A stretch of DNA of 64,000 bases. Origin: Candolleomyces eurysporus (lineage: Eukaryota; Basidiomycota; Agaricomycetes; Agaricales; Psathyrellaceae). Positions 49,696-61,163 of this stretch are shown here, piece after piece. The notes beneath the pieces are model-generated. The model was given only the letters and a program-made list of their open reading frames with translations. It was not told the DNA's origin and did not search any database. How positions within the stretch are numbered: position 1 is the first letter of the stretch; each line of letters begins with the position of its first letter. The stretch covers positions 62,001 through 126,000 of the forward strand of contig JANBPK010000748.1 of assembly GCA_027579435.1 (NCBI GenBank). The letters run 5' to 3'. Both the position numbers and the translations under genes were made by a program.

Positions 49696-50979
49696 ATGTC
49701 TTCCCGCAATATGGACTGCCCCTTCAGCACCCTTCCAACCGAATTGGTTGTCAATATCTTTTGCTTCGCCATTGCTCACCCTAAGAAGCTCGGACCTGAC
49801 CACCGTGAAGGAGAGTTCTACCTCCCTCGTCTCAGAGAGAAGTCTCGAATAGCGTTGGCTATCTCTCAGATCTCTCAGGAATGGCGACGCGTTGCGCTCG
49901 GGACTCCCGAACTCTGGGATAGCGTCTATCTGAATGCTAATATGTGCCATCGTGAGGGAATCTCCGAGATCCTTTCAAATCTCTACATCGACCGTCAAAA
50001 CAACCCTCTGCACATCGACGTCGACTGCGATCGGCCGCAACCTCCTGAATTCACCCTTGGCGAAGGCCCTGACCCGGCGGATTTTACAAAGATCGTCAGC
50101 AAAGAAATGCTCCTTCGTTGTGTCTCTCTCCGCTTAAGAGGCTCAAAGCCTGGCGTTCAGTCGTTTGTTACCTCCCTTCTTTGCTCTCTCTGGCGCCCAG
50201 CGGCACACACAATCTCTCTGCCTTTACGGGAGCTTCAGCTTGATTGGGTCCAACTTCCGGGTAGATCCCAGGACTCCCCGCACATCCGCATCCCTTGCAT
50301 CAAACATTTATCGAACCTCGTCTCTGTTCGAAGCAACGGGCTATTCTGCGTTCCATTCAACGGAAGATGGAACGTAGAGGAGATGATATTCGAAGGCGGT
50401 ACGGGATGTTTCCAGAATTACATCTTCTGGAGAAATAGGTTGAAGAGGCTGACTTTACGCAACCTGGAGGTGTCATCCCTGCGTGACCTGTACCTCAATC
50501 TGGCCACTAATACTACCCAACTGGAGTATCTCGAACTGGACTCACTGTCTATCTCTCCACTCCGCAGAGCCTTTCAGGGTGAAATCTATGCCAAGTTCTA
50601 TACAGGGATTTTTATTTCGTTGGGGATTGCGAGGACGCTGAAGAAGCTGAAGCTAGCGAACCTCTCTACACTTGCTTGGGTGACCCTCGAGGCTGTTTTG
50701 AACAAGCACGAAGCCGAGTTTCCACTCGTTGAAAGTTTGCTCTTCAGCGACATTGTGGTTCAGAGCGGCGACAGCGACTCAACCTTAATCACCCTCTGGA
50801 AATCCTTTCCTGGCGTTAGATATCTGGCTCTCAAAAATATGGGTCAGGTGGAAGATCATCTCATGGAACAGTGTAGGGCTTCGCATTTGGGCCTTTGGCC
50901 CTCGGTGCGCGAGGTTCGATGCGATGACAGATTCCTTTGGCGCCGCCACTATACCGACCTCGAGGACGTGAAGGCATAA
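49696..50979 (+). CDS. F-box/LRR-like protein, family with GEFxLPxL motif (copy 3)
   Basis: Intact 427-residue single exon; start ATG at 49696 in good context (CCACCATGTC). F-box-like region STLPTELVVNIFCFAIAHP, family insert HREGEFYLPRLREKSR, then ISQEWRRVALGTPELWDSVY, followed by LRR-like segments (VEEMIFEGGTG, LKRLTLRNLEVSSLRDL, LEYLELDSLSIS, LKKLKLANLSTLAWVTLEAV) and the C-terminal block SVREVRCDDRFLW. It is the undamaged reference for the copies at 11076 and 34136. It probably serves as a substrate receptor of an SCF ubiquitin ligase; target unknown. Confidence 0.88.
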   Translation: MSSRNMDCPFSTLPTELVVNIFCFAIAHPKKLGPDHREGEFYLPRLREKSRIALAISQISQEWRRVALGTPELWDSVYLNANMCHREGISEILSNLYIDRQNNPLHIDVDCDRPQPPEFTLGEGPDPADFTKIVSKEMLLRCVSLRLRGSKPGVQSFVTSLLCSLWRPAAHTISLPLRELQLDWVQLPGRSQDSPHIRIPCIKHLSNLVSVRSNGLFCVPFNGRWNVEEMIFEGGTGCFQNYIFWRNRLKRLTLRNLEVSSLRDLYLNLATNTTQLEYLELDSLSISPLRRAFQGEIYAKFYTGIFISLGIARTLKKLKLANLSTLAWVTLEAVLNKHEAEFPLVESLLFSDIVVQSGDSDSTLITLWKSFPGVRYLALKNMGQVEDHLMEQCRASHLGLWPSVREVRCDDRFLWRRHYTDLEDVKA

Positions 50980-51714
50980 TATCCAAGTTATTAAGCTATT
51001 TACATTGAAAGGTCATTTAATACAGCAGAGCCCGCTGGTTTGACTCGGGCGGTTCGCTTTCGTCGAAGCTAATCTACTTCCCAATTCTTTCTGGACCGTT
51101 ATAAGCAAACCTAAGGCTGCCATCCTCTTGAGCGAGGATGGAACCTTCATTTCCAGACGTCGTCGGAAGGTGAACGAGCATGGAACTATTCCGCACTACA
51201 TCGCGGTTTAAACGCACCGATATTCCATTTGCATGGATCTTCCACGGGAAGCAAAGTGACTCGGAACGGGGAAGCGGAATGCAGGCCTCCCTATGAGCTC
51301 CGCTGTCAAACGTACTCTGTCTATTACGGACCAGCCTCTCCGTAGAGAATTCGGTCAAGCATCGAGGCCAACCCCATGAGTGGCGATCGCCGAGTACGAG
51401 CTGGTATTATTATCTTGTTCCAGACGCTCACGAGAGCGATCGTCAAGACGTCAACCCTTCATAAGCTCGTTGGACGTGCCAAGTATCAGCGCAGATCATG
51501 AGGATCTCAAGAGATTTTCCTGGTCGATGCCAGTTATTGACAGCTTCATTAGGCTCACGCCTAGACGTGGCGTCCAAGCATCCCTACCTCGTTGCGCGAG
51601 GCCACTTCCGTGCCATTTATCCTATTTTACGGATAATTGGCCACGAGAATTATACTTGCCCGAGTTTATTTCCAAAAGAATCGATAGCATTGGTGGCAGA
51701 TTGTGTACATTGAC
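50980..51714. other. Intergenic region between convergent genes
   Basis: About 0.73 kb, unusually long for a tail-to-tail spacer here. A 94-codon minus-strand frame at 51074-51358 lacks an ATG and any domain; it could be a gene remnant. Nothing else seen. Confidence 0.5.
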
Positions 51715-52590
51715 TTAGATATGGACGAGCGCATCGTCGTGTTTGCTTTGAATTACCCTCGTTGGTTCCAACATATTGTTCCGCACAAATCGACCGTCTG
51801 TAGTAGGAAAAGATGGCAATCAACAGCCTGTTCATGGACGAAAAACTCGAAGAAGCACGAACTAGGCAAATCATTCTGTTCCGCCCTCCACAATGCCTCT
51901 TCTTCATGCTTCGTTACGCCACTCCGAACATGGCGTTTAATCAACCTCTGTTTCGCCTCTTCCTCGTCCACCTCGACCCACCACCGTTCATCTAGAAGCT
52001 TGCTGGCAGCATTCCAGGGCTCTATTGACAGGAATGTGTAAAGACCCTCTATCACGACGATCTTGTGGTAAGGATGGATAACGATGGCGTTCGGAGTGGG
52101 GTCCTTGAGGGCATGGTCAAACGAGGGTGCAGAAAGAACTTGGCCAACAAATTCAATATCACTCCTGAGTTCTGTTCGAAGCGAACGAACAAAGTCAACG
52201 TAACTAGGGCCGTCGAAAGTCCAGTGCGCTCCTCTCCTGTCATGAGCGAGCTGGGGATCGGGCATCGCATCTAGCTGGGCTCGAGTGAGATGCCATCCGT
52301 CAAGCCCAACGAGAATGGCATGCGGGTGTGTGCCATGAGGTTCATGACCGACGGCCCTTGTTTCCAGTGCTTTATTGACATGTCCGACAAGGAGCTGTGC
52401 AGCTGTAGATTTCCCCGACGCTGGACTGCCAGCGACCCCGACCAAGTACCTCTGGTTATCTGGGATGCTGTAAGAGAAGAAGAAAAAGGTGTATAATCAA
52501 GAAAAAAAATTTGTGCATCGAAAACAGAGGATCGTACTGTTCAAGCTTGTCGACCAGGTACGAAGCGAACTCTCTGAGCTCGGCGTCCAT
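51715..52590 (-). CDS. P-loop kinase of the uridine kinase/YFH7 type
   Basis: Three exons (52590-52538, 52467-51863, 51797-51715), 246 residues. Walker A is VGVAGSPASGKST near residues 26-38, followed by HAILVGLDGWHLTRAQLDAM, the RGAHWTFDGPSYVDF lid-like segment, VVIEGLYTFL, DERWWVEVDEEEAKQRLIKR, and WRAEQNDLPNGRFVRNNML. This matches fungal YFH7-like proteins and bacterial fructose/nucleoside-type kinases of the PRK/uridine kinase superfamily. It phosphorylates a small molecule; the substrate is not established for YFH7. Length suits YFH7-type proteins. Cytosolic by appearance. Head to head with the GH99-like gene, starts 261 bp apart. Confidence 0.88.
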
Positions 52591-52851
52591 GGGTGAAGTG
52601 AGTCAGTGCCCACGATGATGTCGTCACGGCTGTCAGCGACGATGGCGGATTGCGACCAGGAACAAGCAGCGGCAGTGGGGCTGAGGTCGTCGTCGGGTGC
52701 AATACGCACAGCCGCCTGATCATTTGTTCGTCGACCAATTTATAAATCCGGTGCCCTGCGGAGCAGGCGCCTAACGCCCTATAATTTGGGCCAACGCCCT
52801 TATTCCTGATTACCATCTTTCATCTTTGACAATCATCACCTTTCCCCATCG

Positions 52852-55800
52852 ATGGCAACAGCGAGCTCGAGCGTGGCGACGGAGAGGGTACTGAGGAGGT
52901 AAGGGTCATGCTACAGGGGCTTTCAACGATCCAGGTGCTAATTGTGGTGTAGAGCGAATCCTAGTACCATTCAAGACAAATTTCTCGTTGGATACCAGGG
53001 ATGGTGTGTTGAAGCCTCCATACAAACACTCATGAGGCTTTCTGACCCTCGACAAGGTTTACGTGTCCTGGAGACGGTGAACCTGTAGGCCCAGGGCACC
53101 ATGGATGGCTGCACTGGTTTGACAAACCGATACCGGACGGTGGCCGCCCAAACCTCGACCTTTGGCCAGATGTCTCAAGCTACTCCCCCTCCGAGCTCTA
53201 CAAGGTACCTGGATTGAACATGAAGTCCGGTGAACCAGCAATGCTATTCTCCTCGCGCAATGCACAGACTGTTCAACGGTGAGCGCTCATAATGCATGCC
53301 GAAGCTATTGTCTGAACGTGTTTATCCCAGTCATTTTCACTGGATGGCTGAGCATGGTGTCGACGGAGCTTTCCTACAACGATTTGTTGGCCAGTGCGAC
53401 GTGGATGGCGGACATCATGGGATCCGGAGGATACGGGACGAAGTTGGTGACAGGGTGAGAGAGGCTGCTGAGAAGGAGGGTCGTGTCTTCGCGATTATGT
53501 GAGAATTCACCTCATCGTACCCTAACTACCCTCTAACAATGCGGCCAATAGGTACGATGTAACCGGTGTTCCAGCCGAACGCGTCCAACGAATTCTCGAG
53601 CAAGACTGGCTACACCTTTTACACCACAAGCGGATCTTAGACAGCCCCAACTACCTCAGAGAGAAGGGGGCGCCCGTTGTCGCTCTTTACGGTGCGATTC
53701 TTCAGTTGTCTTATCTTCTACATCCCTTACTTACCCAAACCCTACTCGACAGGTTTTGGATTCGAACACGCAGGACACACGCCAGCTCTCGTACGCAACA
53801 TCGCCCAGTTTTTCCGAAATGCAACCCCAGGAGGCGTTTATCTGATGGCAGGCACTCCGACCCACTGGCGGACAGGGGATGGAGATGCCGATCGCAATCC
53901 GGAATTTATCGATGTCTGGCTCAACGAGTTCGACGCCATTTCTCCGTGGACAATAGGTCGTTTCAAGACGGAAGACGAAGCGGACAATTTCGCAGAGGGA
54001 AGGATGAAAGCTGATGCTGACCTCATTCAGCGACGCAACAGTGAGGGTCGATGGAAGAGGGTTGACTATATCCCTGTGGTGTTCCCGGGCGGTTCCGTGA
54101 GTCATGAAGTCCAGGTCCTTGGGGCAATTCCGAGCTAAAATACTCTGCATCCTCAGGGATATAACCTGTCCGAGGGCAAGTGGGCCTTCAATGATATCCC
54201 CCGCAATGGAGGCCGGTTCTTGTGGCGACAGATCTTCAATGCCCGTAGAGCTGGTGCACGTATCATCTACGGAGCAATGTGGGATGAGTAAGTCCACGAC
54301 GCAATCCAGTCCGCTCCTAATCAATGACTGAGCGATCCAAATCAGATACGACGAGGGCACCGCATTTCTTCCCGCAGTTTCGATTAAACGAATGCTCCCT
54401 GTGTCCGACAAATTCAACTTCTTGGCTCTCGATGCAGATGGTAACTCTGACCTACCTTCAGACTGGTACGTTGCTTGTTTTCTACCAGCAACTTGAGCTC
54501 AACCTTGCACCCAGGTATATGCGTATTTGTGGATTCGCCGCCGAAGGGCTCAGGAGTGAAAGGAGGATATTCGATTCGTTCCCGTCCAAAGAGCTGCAAG
54601 ACTACTGGGGTACGCGGCCGAAATATGAGATAGTACCTGTCAGGCCAACCGGTTCGAGTGGCCAGAACGTAGCCAGCTCTTCAGGTGCAGGTCCGAGTGG
54701 CGCAGCTTCTTCGGGCAGCGCTGGCGGTGATGGTGGTCAATCTTATGAAGATTGGCTTGCTAGTCAGAAGAGTGACCAGGGTGAAGAAGCTCCTCCACCA
54801 CCATACAGCCTCGAAGCCGAAGAACCAGCAGCACCGATAGCTCAGGCAGCTCCTGCTGAAGTACCTCCACAATCCACCTCTGTAGCACCTGCTTCTACGG
54901 GCGCAGTAGCCCCGGCATTAGCTGCTTCCGTTTCCGGTGCATCTCAGTCTCAGGGCCCGAGCGCCCCGACTGCTGCAAGCCCGCCCCCAGTCAATCAACA
55001 AACGTACCCTCAGAACTTTGGGCCACAATCAACGAACACCCTCCCGCCTGCGAACGACCCCAACTCAGTCACCGGCATCTCCAACAACTTGAATGCCATG
55101 TCGCTTGGAGGCTATTTACCCCAGCAGTCTCAATCTGGACCAGCCTCAAGCTCTGAGTATCGGCCAGGTCGAACCACGTCCTCGCCACCCCCTTTGCATC
55201 CAGCTCACCCCACTGCTTCATCCTATGGACAGTCTTCTTATGGACGCCCCCCTACTCGTCCTCAGACTGCTCAATCCAATACATCGTCATATCAATCGGG
55301 TCCCGCACCCCATCCAAGACCACCATCCACTCAGGCGACTATGGCCGCTCCTGCAGCTCCTTCAGGACAATGGCCACCTGCAGAATGGGCTACTTCTTCG
55401 TCGTCGACTGCTCAGACACCGGCAGTGCCTACAGTGGCAACGCAATACACACATCCTGGAGGTGCCAATTTAACCAGACCGCAGACATTCAGTGCCAACT
55501 CATACGTGTCTACTACGAGTGGACCTCCTAGCGTTGCAACGACTCCTTCGCACTATAACGCGCCTGGTGGGGCCAGTTTGTCAAGACCACAAACCTTTAG
55601 TGCCAATTCCTATGGTCCGAGCTCTACTACAACTGGCCCACCAAACACTGTCAATGCAACTACGTCATCGCAGTATAACAACGTTAACCAGCCGGGCGGT
55701 GCGAACTTGTCGAGGCCGCAGACATTCAGTGCTAACTCTTATCATGGATCTCCCAACCCCCCTAGGCCACCCACTGGTCAAGGCAAGCTGAACCACCGGC

Positions 55801-57229
55801 CTTCTCACCCGAACTTCTCGCGTCCTCATAGTCCAGCCGCCCCCGGTGGAGGTTCAGTGCCACCGACCCCTGGTGGAGCGGCAAATTATGGCGGTCCTAA
55901 CTCTTCTCCTTCGATGCCTCCTTACGGTGGCTTATCTGGCCCCTCTGGGCTCGCAGGGCCGAATGTGCCATCTGCGTCCAGTTATCAGATGCCGAACAGT
56001 CAATCCCCTCCACCCAACTCAAATACTTCCTCGTACACTACAGTGCCTAATTTCCCAGGGCACCACCGTCCACCCCAACATGCAGGATCCTTACATTTCC
56101 CATCCGGTCCAAGTTCAAGTTCCTCTTATCCTCTTTACGGCAACAGCAGCAGTGGTGGTGCACCCTCATTCCCCAACACTTCTTCGCCTTATCCTCAACC
56201 TGGTGTTGGTGGCGGACCTTCGCCTCAAATCTCTCCTCCTATCAGCCCATCTGGTATGATGGGCAGTTTCCCCCAACCTGCTCAAGGTACTAGTACTGGT
56301 ATGGGAGTTGGAGGTCCGTCGCAGCAGTTCGATCAACAGCCTGCGTTCCCCCAAAGTTATGGCAACACCAACAACAATAACAGCGTGTCGTCGTACCATG
56401 TTGGCGGCGGTCCGCAGTTCCCTCATGTCCAACCTGCTGCCGGCGGAGAAATGAATTATTTCGGGAATATTGGAATGCCTGGATCGAGTTCAAGCCATGC
56501 GCCCGTATCGAATGTTGGTTATCCGGCGCCATCTCATGGGATGAGTATGCCTGGTGGACCGGCTTCATCAAGTTCTTCATATTCACCACCACAACCGTGG
56601 ATACCCGGTGTTAGTGGGCCGCCTGGCGCTCCGCCTTCGTTGCCTCCACGTAAGTATCCCTACATGCTCTATTACTTCTACACTTCCACCCCTTCGACGA
56701 CAATTGCTTCTTCCTTTGTCGTTGTCTTGTTCTTCCTTTCTTCCTTGCTCTTCTTCGTCGACGGCTGGCTACCCGACCTCCTGGTGCCTTGCTTTTTGGA
56801 TTTAGAGTTCAATTGGCGAACCTTGCTGGCTGGCCGACTGACGCGTTTTTNCATTTCGGTTTTTTGTGCCTTCGTCCCTGCTTACTTACTTTCTTCCCCT
56901 TTTCTTTTCTTTCAGGGCCATCAAACTATGCGAGTTCATCGAAGCCCCCCTCGAGCACTGGTGGGTTAGGCTTCGGCCAGCTCTCGAATACTTCTGGAGC
57001 CGGAGCAAGTGCCTTAGGTCTGGCTTTATCGGCCGTGGATAAAGTTGCCGGTAAGAAAACCAGACAGACGCTGGAGAACCAAGTTGGGAGTTTGGCGCAG
57101 AGTAAGTCTCCTTTTGTTTCTCTCCTAGGGTTCTTTGTCCATTTTTGAAAACGAGGGTTACTGACTACCACGTTTTGTTCCCCCTTTTCTATAGCTGGAA
57201 GCAAGCTGTTCAACAAGTTTACGAAGTAA
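52852..57229 (+). CDS. GH99-like (xylosidase/arabinosidase-type) domain fused to a long Pro/Ser/Gln-rich tail
   Basis: Multi-exon gene. The N-terminal ~430 residues form a GH99-like barrel: FLVGYQGWFTCPGDGEPVGP, HHGWLHWFDKPIPDGGRPNL, HFHWMAEHGVDGAFLQRFVG, MYDVTGVPAERV, FGFEHAGHTPALVRNI, VVFPGGS-GYNLSEGKW, GGRFLWRQIFNARRAGARII, and AMWDEYDEGTAFLP. GH99-like proteins act on mannan or other glycans, but this subfamily is uncharacterised. After KYEIVPVRP the same frame continues, with no stop, into about 700 residues rich in Ser, Pro, Gly, Gln and Asn, containing a PPPPYS motif and a tandem repeat (see below). The last exons encode a distinct C-terminal piece: GLALSAVDKVAGKKTRQTLE, then GSKLFNKFTK. 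No signal peptide. The N at 56851 is intronic. Two separate genes fused by misprediction are possible but no start or stop separates them. Confidence 0.8.
55456..55755 (+). repeat. Three-copy coding repeat in the GH99-like tail
   Basis: A unit of 37-44 residues with the core PGGANLSRPQTFSANSY occurs three times in tandem, beginning near 55456, 55561 and 55690. The core differs by one or two residues between copies while the spacers diverge. Duplication within the tail is the simplest explanation. Confidence 0.85.
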
Positions 57230-59360
57230 CGTCGAGCGGAGTGCGGCGTTGATATGTAATGGACCTGGCGCTTTCCTCTCTTATCTCAGTAGAATCATGC
57301 ATCTTTTCCTTTTTTCGTTCACATACTGATATGCCACTCGATTATTGAAGGGTTTTTTGTACAGCGGATAATGTAATTTAAATGGTCATAGAGATTTTAT
57401 ACGATTCCCCCGCTCAATCCCTGGGTTGGACGTGAAGTATCAACGTATTCACACCCCACTTGTTGTGTCCGTCTTCGGTCATTCGCAGGTTCGAGTTCCG
57501 GAAGACCCTTGACTTGACATGGGACCTAGGACATGTGCCCGACTCGCTAGGGCTAGATGATTGAATTCGTTATCGATCCTTTTGCATTGGTGTGCGGGGT
57601 TCGTGCCCTTTAACCGCCGTAGGTCCCTACTTCTTCAAAATTCACAATTCAAAACAGTAGATACGGCGGGCATCTGTGATCGAGGTCCCCAGCCTCGCCG
57701 ATTTAACTAACAGTTTTAACGTTAGCCAACTAGTAGCTTCCCGAAAGTTAAGTCGATAGATAGGACATATTGTATGGGGTGTTTCGAAATTCGAGCTATC
57801 TTTGCAAGTGCTATTTCTCCGAGTACCCTGCGCATGCGTCACAATCCGGATCCCGCGACTCCGTGAATAACAAAATGAAAACGCGGGGACAATGACCATG
57901 TTCGACCGAGGTGTAAGTACTCAATTGCATGACAACATTGGCAAGGCGTTTTTGTAATTTTACCTTTTGAATTGACAATTCCGAATCCTTGGGTTGGTTT
58001 TTCCAGAACAAATTTAAGAGGTTAGCGAGCGACAGCACCTGGCGTTCTCGGTTGATAGGCCTTGGACCCGTTCCGAGCTCGATCGGCTGGCTATGGGCCA
58101 CGAACGACGGGGAATGCAGGCCTGCGCGTTTTGCTAATTACTTTGGGTGAAAAGAGATTCCGTCAAGGAATTCAATAAGTTGACACGTTCTAGTCACCTT
58201 GCTCGTGCATTACCCGCTGATTTGTCCTTTCTAAGCGTTTCCATTCGTCTCGTTCGAGTAAGTATGTGCGCACGACCAGACGACACTTGTATCGAACATG
58301 CTCTTGGAAACAGGCAAGTATGCGCAGAAGAAATGTCAGACGGCGCCGCTGTAATGAGGTAAGGATGTCATGGAAATAGAGTTTTACGTCAGGGTAGCGG
58401 GGTGCTTTCAGTCGTCCTCGTCCTTGACATCGAAGACCGACCTGCCTAGCTAGGCAAGTAGCAAGGAGGAAGGAGGTCCTTTGATGCCTTGATAGGCGGG
58501 ATGGATGAGAATGATGTCGATGACGACGAATTCGGCTAATTTCACCGTTAAATTAGCAGCAAAGGTTCTCTTCAGAAAGAACGGACGGAAGGAAGGACTC
58601 TCAGAGACCATTCGTACTCATTATTGGGAATACACTAATTCCGATGTTATCAAGATGGCAGGCCACTCACGCATCAAGAACATCAACACGCGTAAAAGCA
58701 TGAGGCCAACAAAACGAGGGTGTTCATGAGAGATATAGATGGAAGAGAGCTATAGAAAAAACCCCGTGCGTTCCGAAAAAGCCGATCGATTGGACGCGCA
58801 GACGCACCAGCACGATCATATGCCTGTATTCCCAGTGACTGGCTGCGCACCGAAACGACAATATGGTGCACTAAGAGGAGGGCTTTATCGTGGAGCAATC
58901 GAAGCCCATTGTCCGTGACTTTGAGAGGGATAGTTAGGCGTATTGAGGCACAGTATGGCTTCAGATAGGATGGCCCAAAGAAGCCACTGTGGGGACCAAA
59001 CATCGTACAAGGTAAACTTCTCTTGCAACTTGGTGATCTGGCGATTCGCCAAAAAGAAATACGGACCTACCCGGTTCGGCTTTGCACTCCGCGTTCAATT
59101 TGGTGGGTGCTACGTAAATCCCTTCGAAGTCGTGTCCACTCCTATGGCAGCAAGCACCAATTGATGGATGGCAGGTGCCTTGGATGGAAATTTCTCACCC
59201 GAGTCGTTCTCAATGAAAAAGGTGCATACGACGTATTATTAGTCGATCTCTAGAAAAATACATATATAGAGTATACAACATCAGCGCTAAAAGATTCCAC
59301 TTCACCTACCCGCTTGCCATTCCGCTCCCCGTCGACGCACGACGGCCCTGGTCCTCATCG
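57230..59360. other. 2.1-kb intergenic region upstream of C2H2 factor
   Basis: No supported gene. Short frames at 57642-58101 and 58683-59003 (minus) and 58505-59253 (plus) have no domain or joining exons. A long upstream region is common for fungal transcription-factor genes. Confidence 0.5.
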
Positions 59361-61163
59361 ATGGAGACTCAATCATATCATCATCCCGTAACCCTCGCTC
59401 CTCACCACGATCCCTTCTACGTGTCTCCAACCGCGGGTTATCCTTTACACTCTCATCAGTATCTCGCGAGTACCGGAGGAGAGGTCGGGTTCGCAACGTC
59501 CTTCTTAGGAGGATCTTCACCCACCTACCCCGACCCGCATGAAGACTATCATCGTCTCGACCTGCTGCCAATCTCGTCATACCACCGGGTGTCGGAGGAG
59601 CCCACCAGCACTACGGACAGTACCACCATTTCGCCTGGGCTGGACGCCACCGGCGGTCTAGGATTTTGCGCGAATAACAGCACAAGCTTCAGCAACGGCA
59701 CCCTATTCAATCCTGCCGAACAATTAGCTTTGTTCGCCGCTGCCGCTAGTGAAGATTACGGTCACGATTCCTGGTCATCAGGCCCATCATCAACATCTTC
59801 AATACCATCCCAAGCTCAAGGTTCAAGTAGCACGACAGCGTCGAATGCGGCTCTCCATGGAGTTGTTGCGCCTGTACCTGTGCTTCCTAGCCCACCTGAG
59901 GCGACCTTTCTGCCAATCAAGAGCAAGGAGGCCGCGTCGTTTGTGCGCTCACCGGATCCGCCATTACCTACTCCTGCGGCCATGGCCGTGTTGTTGAGTT
60001 CTCGTGGGTCTGGTTCTGGGTCTAGTTCCAGCGATGGGGCCCAAAGCGTATACGACATTTCCTCTCCGGTCGTGATGGGAGGGCTAGGCGTAGACATAGG
60101 ATTAAGGGGGTTGGGAGGACAGCAGTTCGGGGCATCTACGACCGTAGTACCTCGGGATAACGCTGTTGCCGTTGGAGCTGGGCCTGCGATTCCAGCCTCA
60201 CAGCACGAAGGGACTTCGCGAGAGAAGAAACATGCATGCACAATGTGTCATAAACGGTAAGCCAGAATCCTTTTCGCGATTCGGTCGGAGATATACCGTC
60301 GCTAACGGTCCTAACTTGCGAACATAATAGATTTGATCGACCGAGCACTCTGCGGAAGGTGAGCCTCCAGCAGCCCGGAATGGAAGAGAACGGTGTTATA
60401 CTTACGGGTCTTCTTTAATAGCATCTCTTGGTTCACACAGGCGAAAAGGGTGAGTGGTCGTCTTGATATAAAAGAAAAGGCTTTCGGAACTTATTATCAT
60501 TACCATCATCAAGCTTTCGTCTGCGATATTTGCGGTCGACGATTCGGCGTCGCCTCGAACCTTAACCGACACGTCAAACGCTGCGCCCTCAAGCCTGTGA
60601 ACATGACCGCTTGCTCACCTCCTAAATCGTCTTCCGACTCTGACGAGACTTCCCCACGGACCTCCCCTATTTCAACGTCCCCGGAACATTCACTCGCCCT
60701 CGGGAGGCCCATGGGTTCGTCAGGGAAGAGGGGATCGGTCTCCTCTGTTTCGTCGTCGTCGTCTTCTCGCGGAAGGAGCTCCACCTCGCCCCTTTTGCCG
60801 ACCAACAGCTCTACCACCGCGAGGCAACCACCACCGCAAAAACGCAGGAGACGAGCACCTTCGCCATCGCGATGGGTGCCAATGTCCCTGCTCAACTTTA
60901 ACCTCGTGTCCGAGGACATGTATCGTTCGGTGTCCGTCCCACTCGCACCTGTCAGGCGAAACCTGCCCAAGGAAGAGCGAGACTCGTGGGACGAGAACGT
61001 GTCGCCAACGCCGTACCATCCCAATTGTTGGAAGGGCGTTTTGCCAGGCCCTGGGTTGCCGTCGCATCAGGGATTGAGGGGGAAGGATATGAGTAAGATG
61101 CCGTTCAGTGGGCACGGGAGTGGGACAGGGACCTTCATGGTCAGTAGGATGGTGGCTGTTTGA
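59361..61163 (+). CDS. C2H2 zinc-finger transcription factor
   Basis: Four exons (59361-60256, 60331-60358, 60422-60449, 60514-61163), 533 residues. A long Ser/Pro/Gly-rich N-terminus, likely an activation region, ends in two adjacent C2H2 fingers at about residues 293-345: HACTMCHKRFDRPSTLRKHL, the linker HTGEKA, and FVCDICGRRFGVASNLNRHV. The fingers are spread across four exons, two of them only 28 nt. The C-terminal region has an acidic/Ser block (SSSDSDETSPRTSPIS), a poly-Ser tract, a nuclear-localisation-like RRRRAPSPSR, and the block WVPMSLLNFNLVSEDMYRSV that may be conserved. It should bind DNA in the nucleus; targets unknown. Confidence 0.92.

Noticed and set aside
51074..51358. 94-codon minus-strand frame between the F-box gene and the YFH7-like kinase
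   Set aside because: No ATG at the start, no domain, no splice partner; the kinase gene ends at 51715 with a proper stop.
57485..57510. GGTTCGAGTTCC, resembling the T-arm of a tRNA
   Set aside because: Flanking bases do not form the 5-bp T-stem, and no anticodon or acceptor stem fits upstream.
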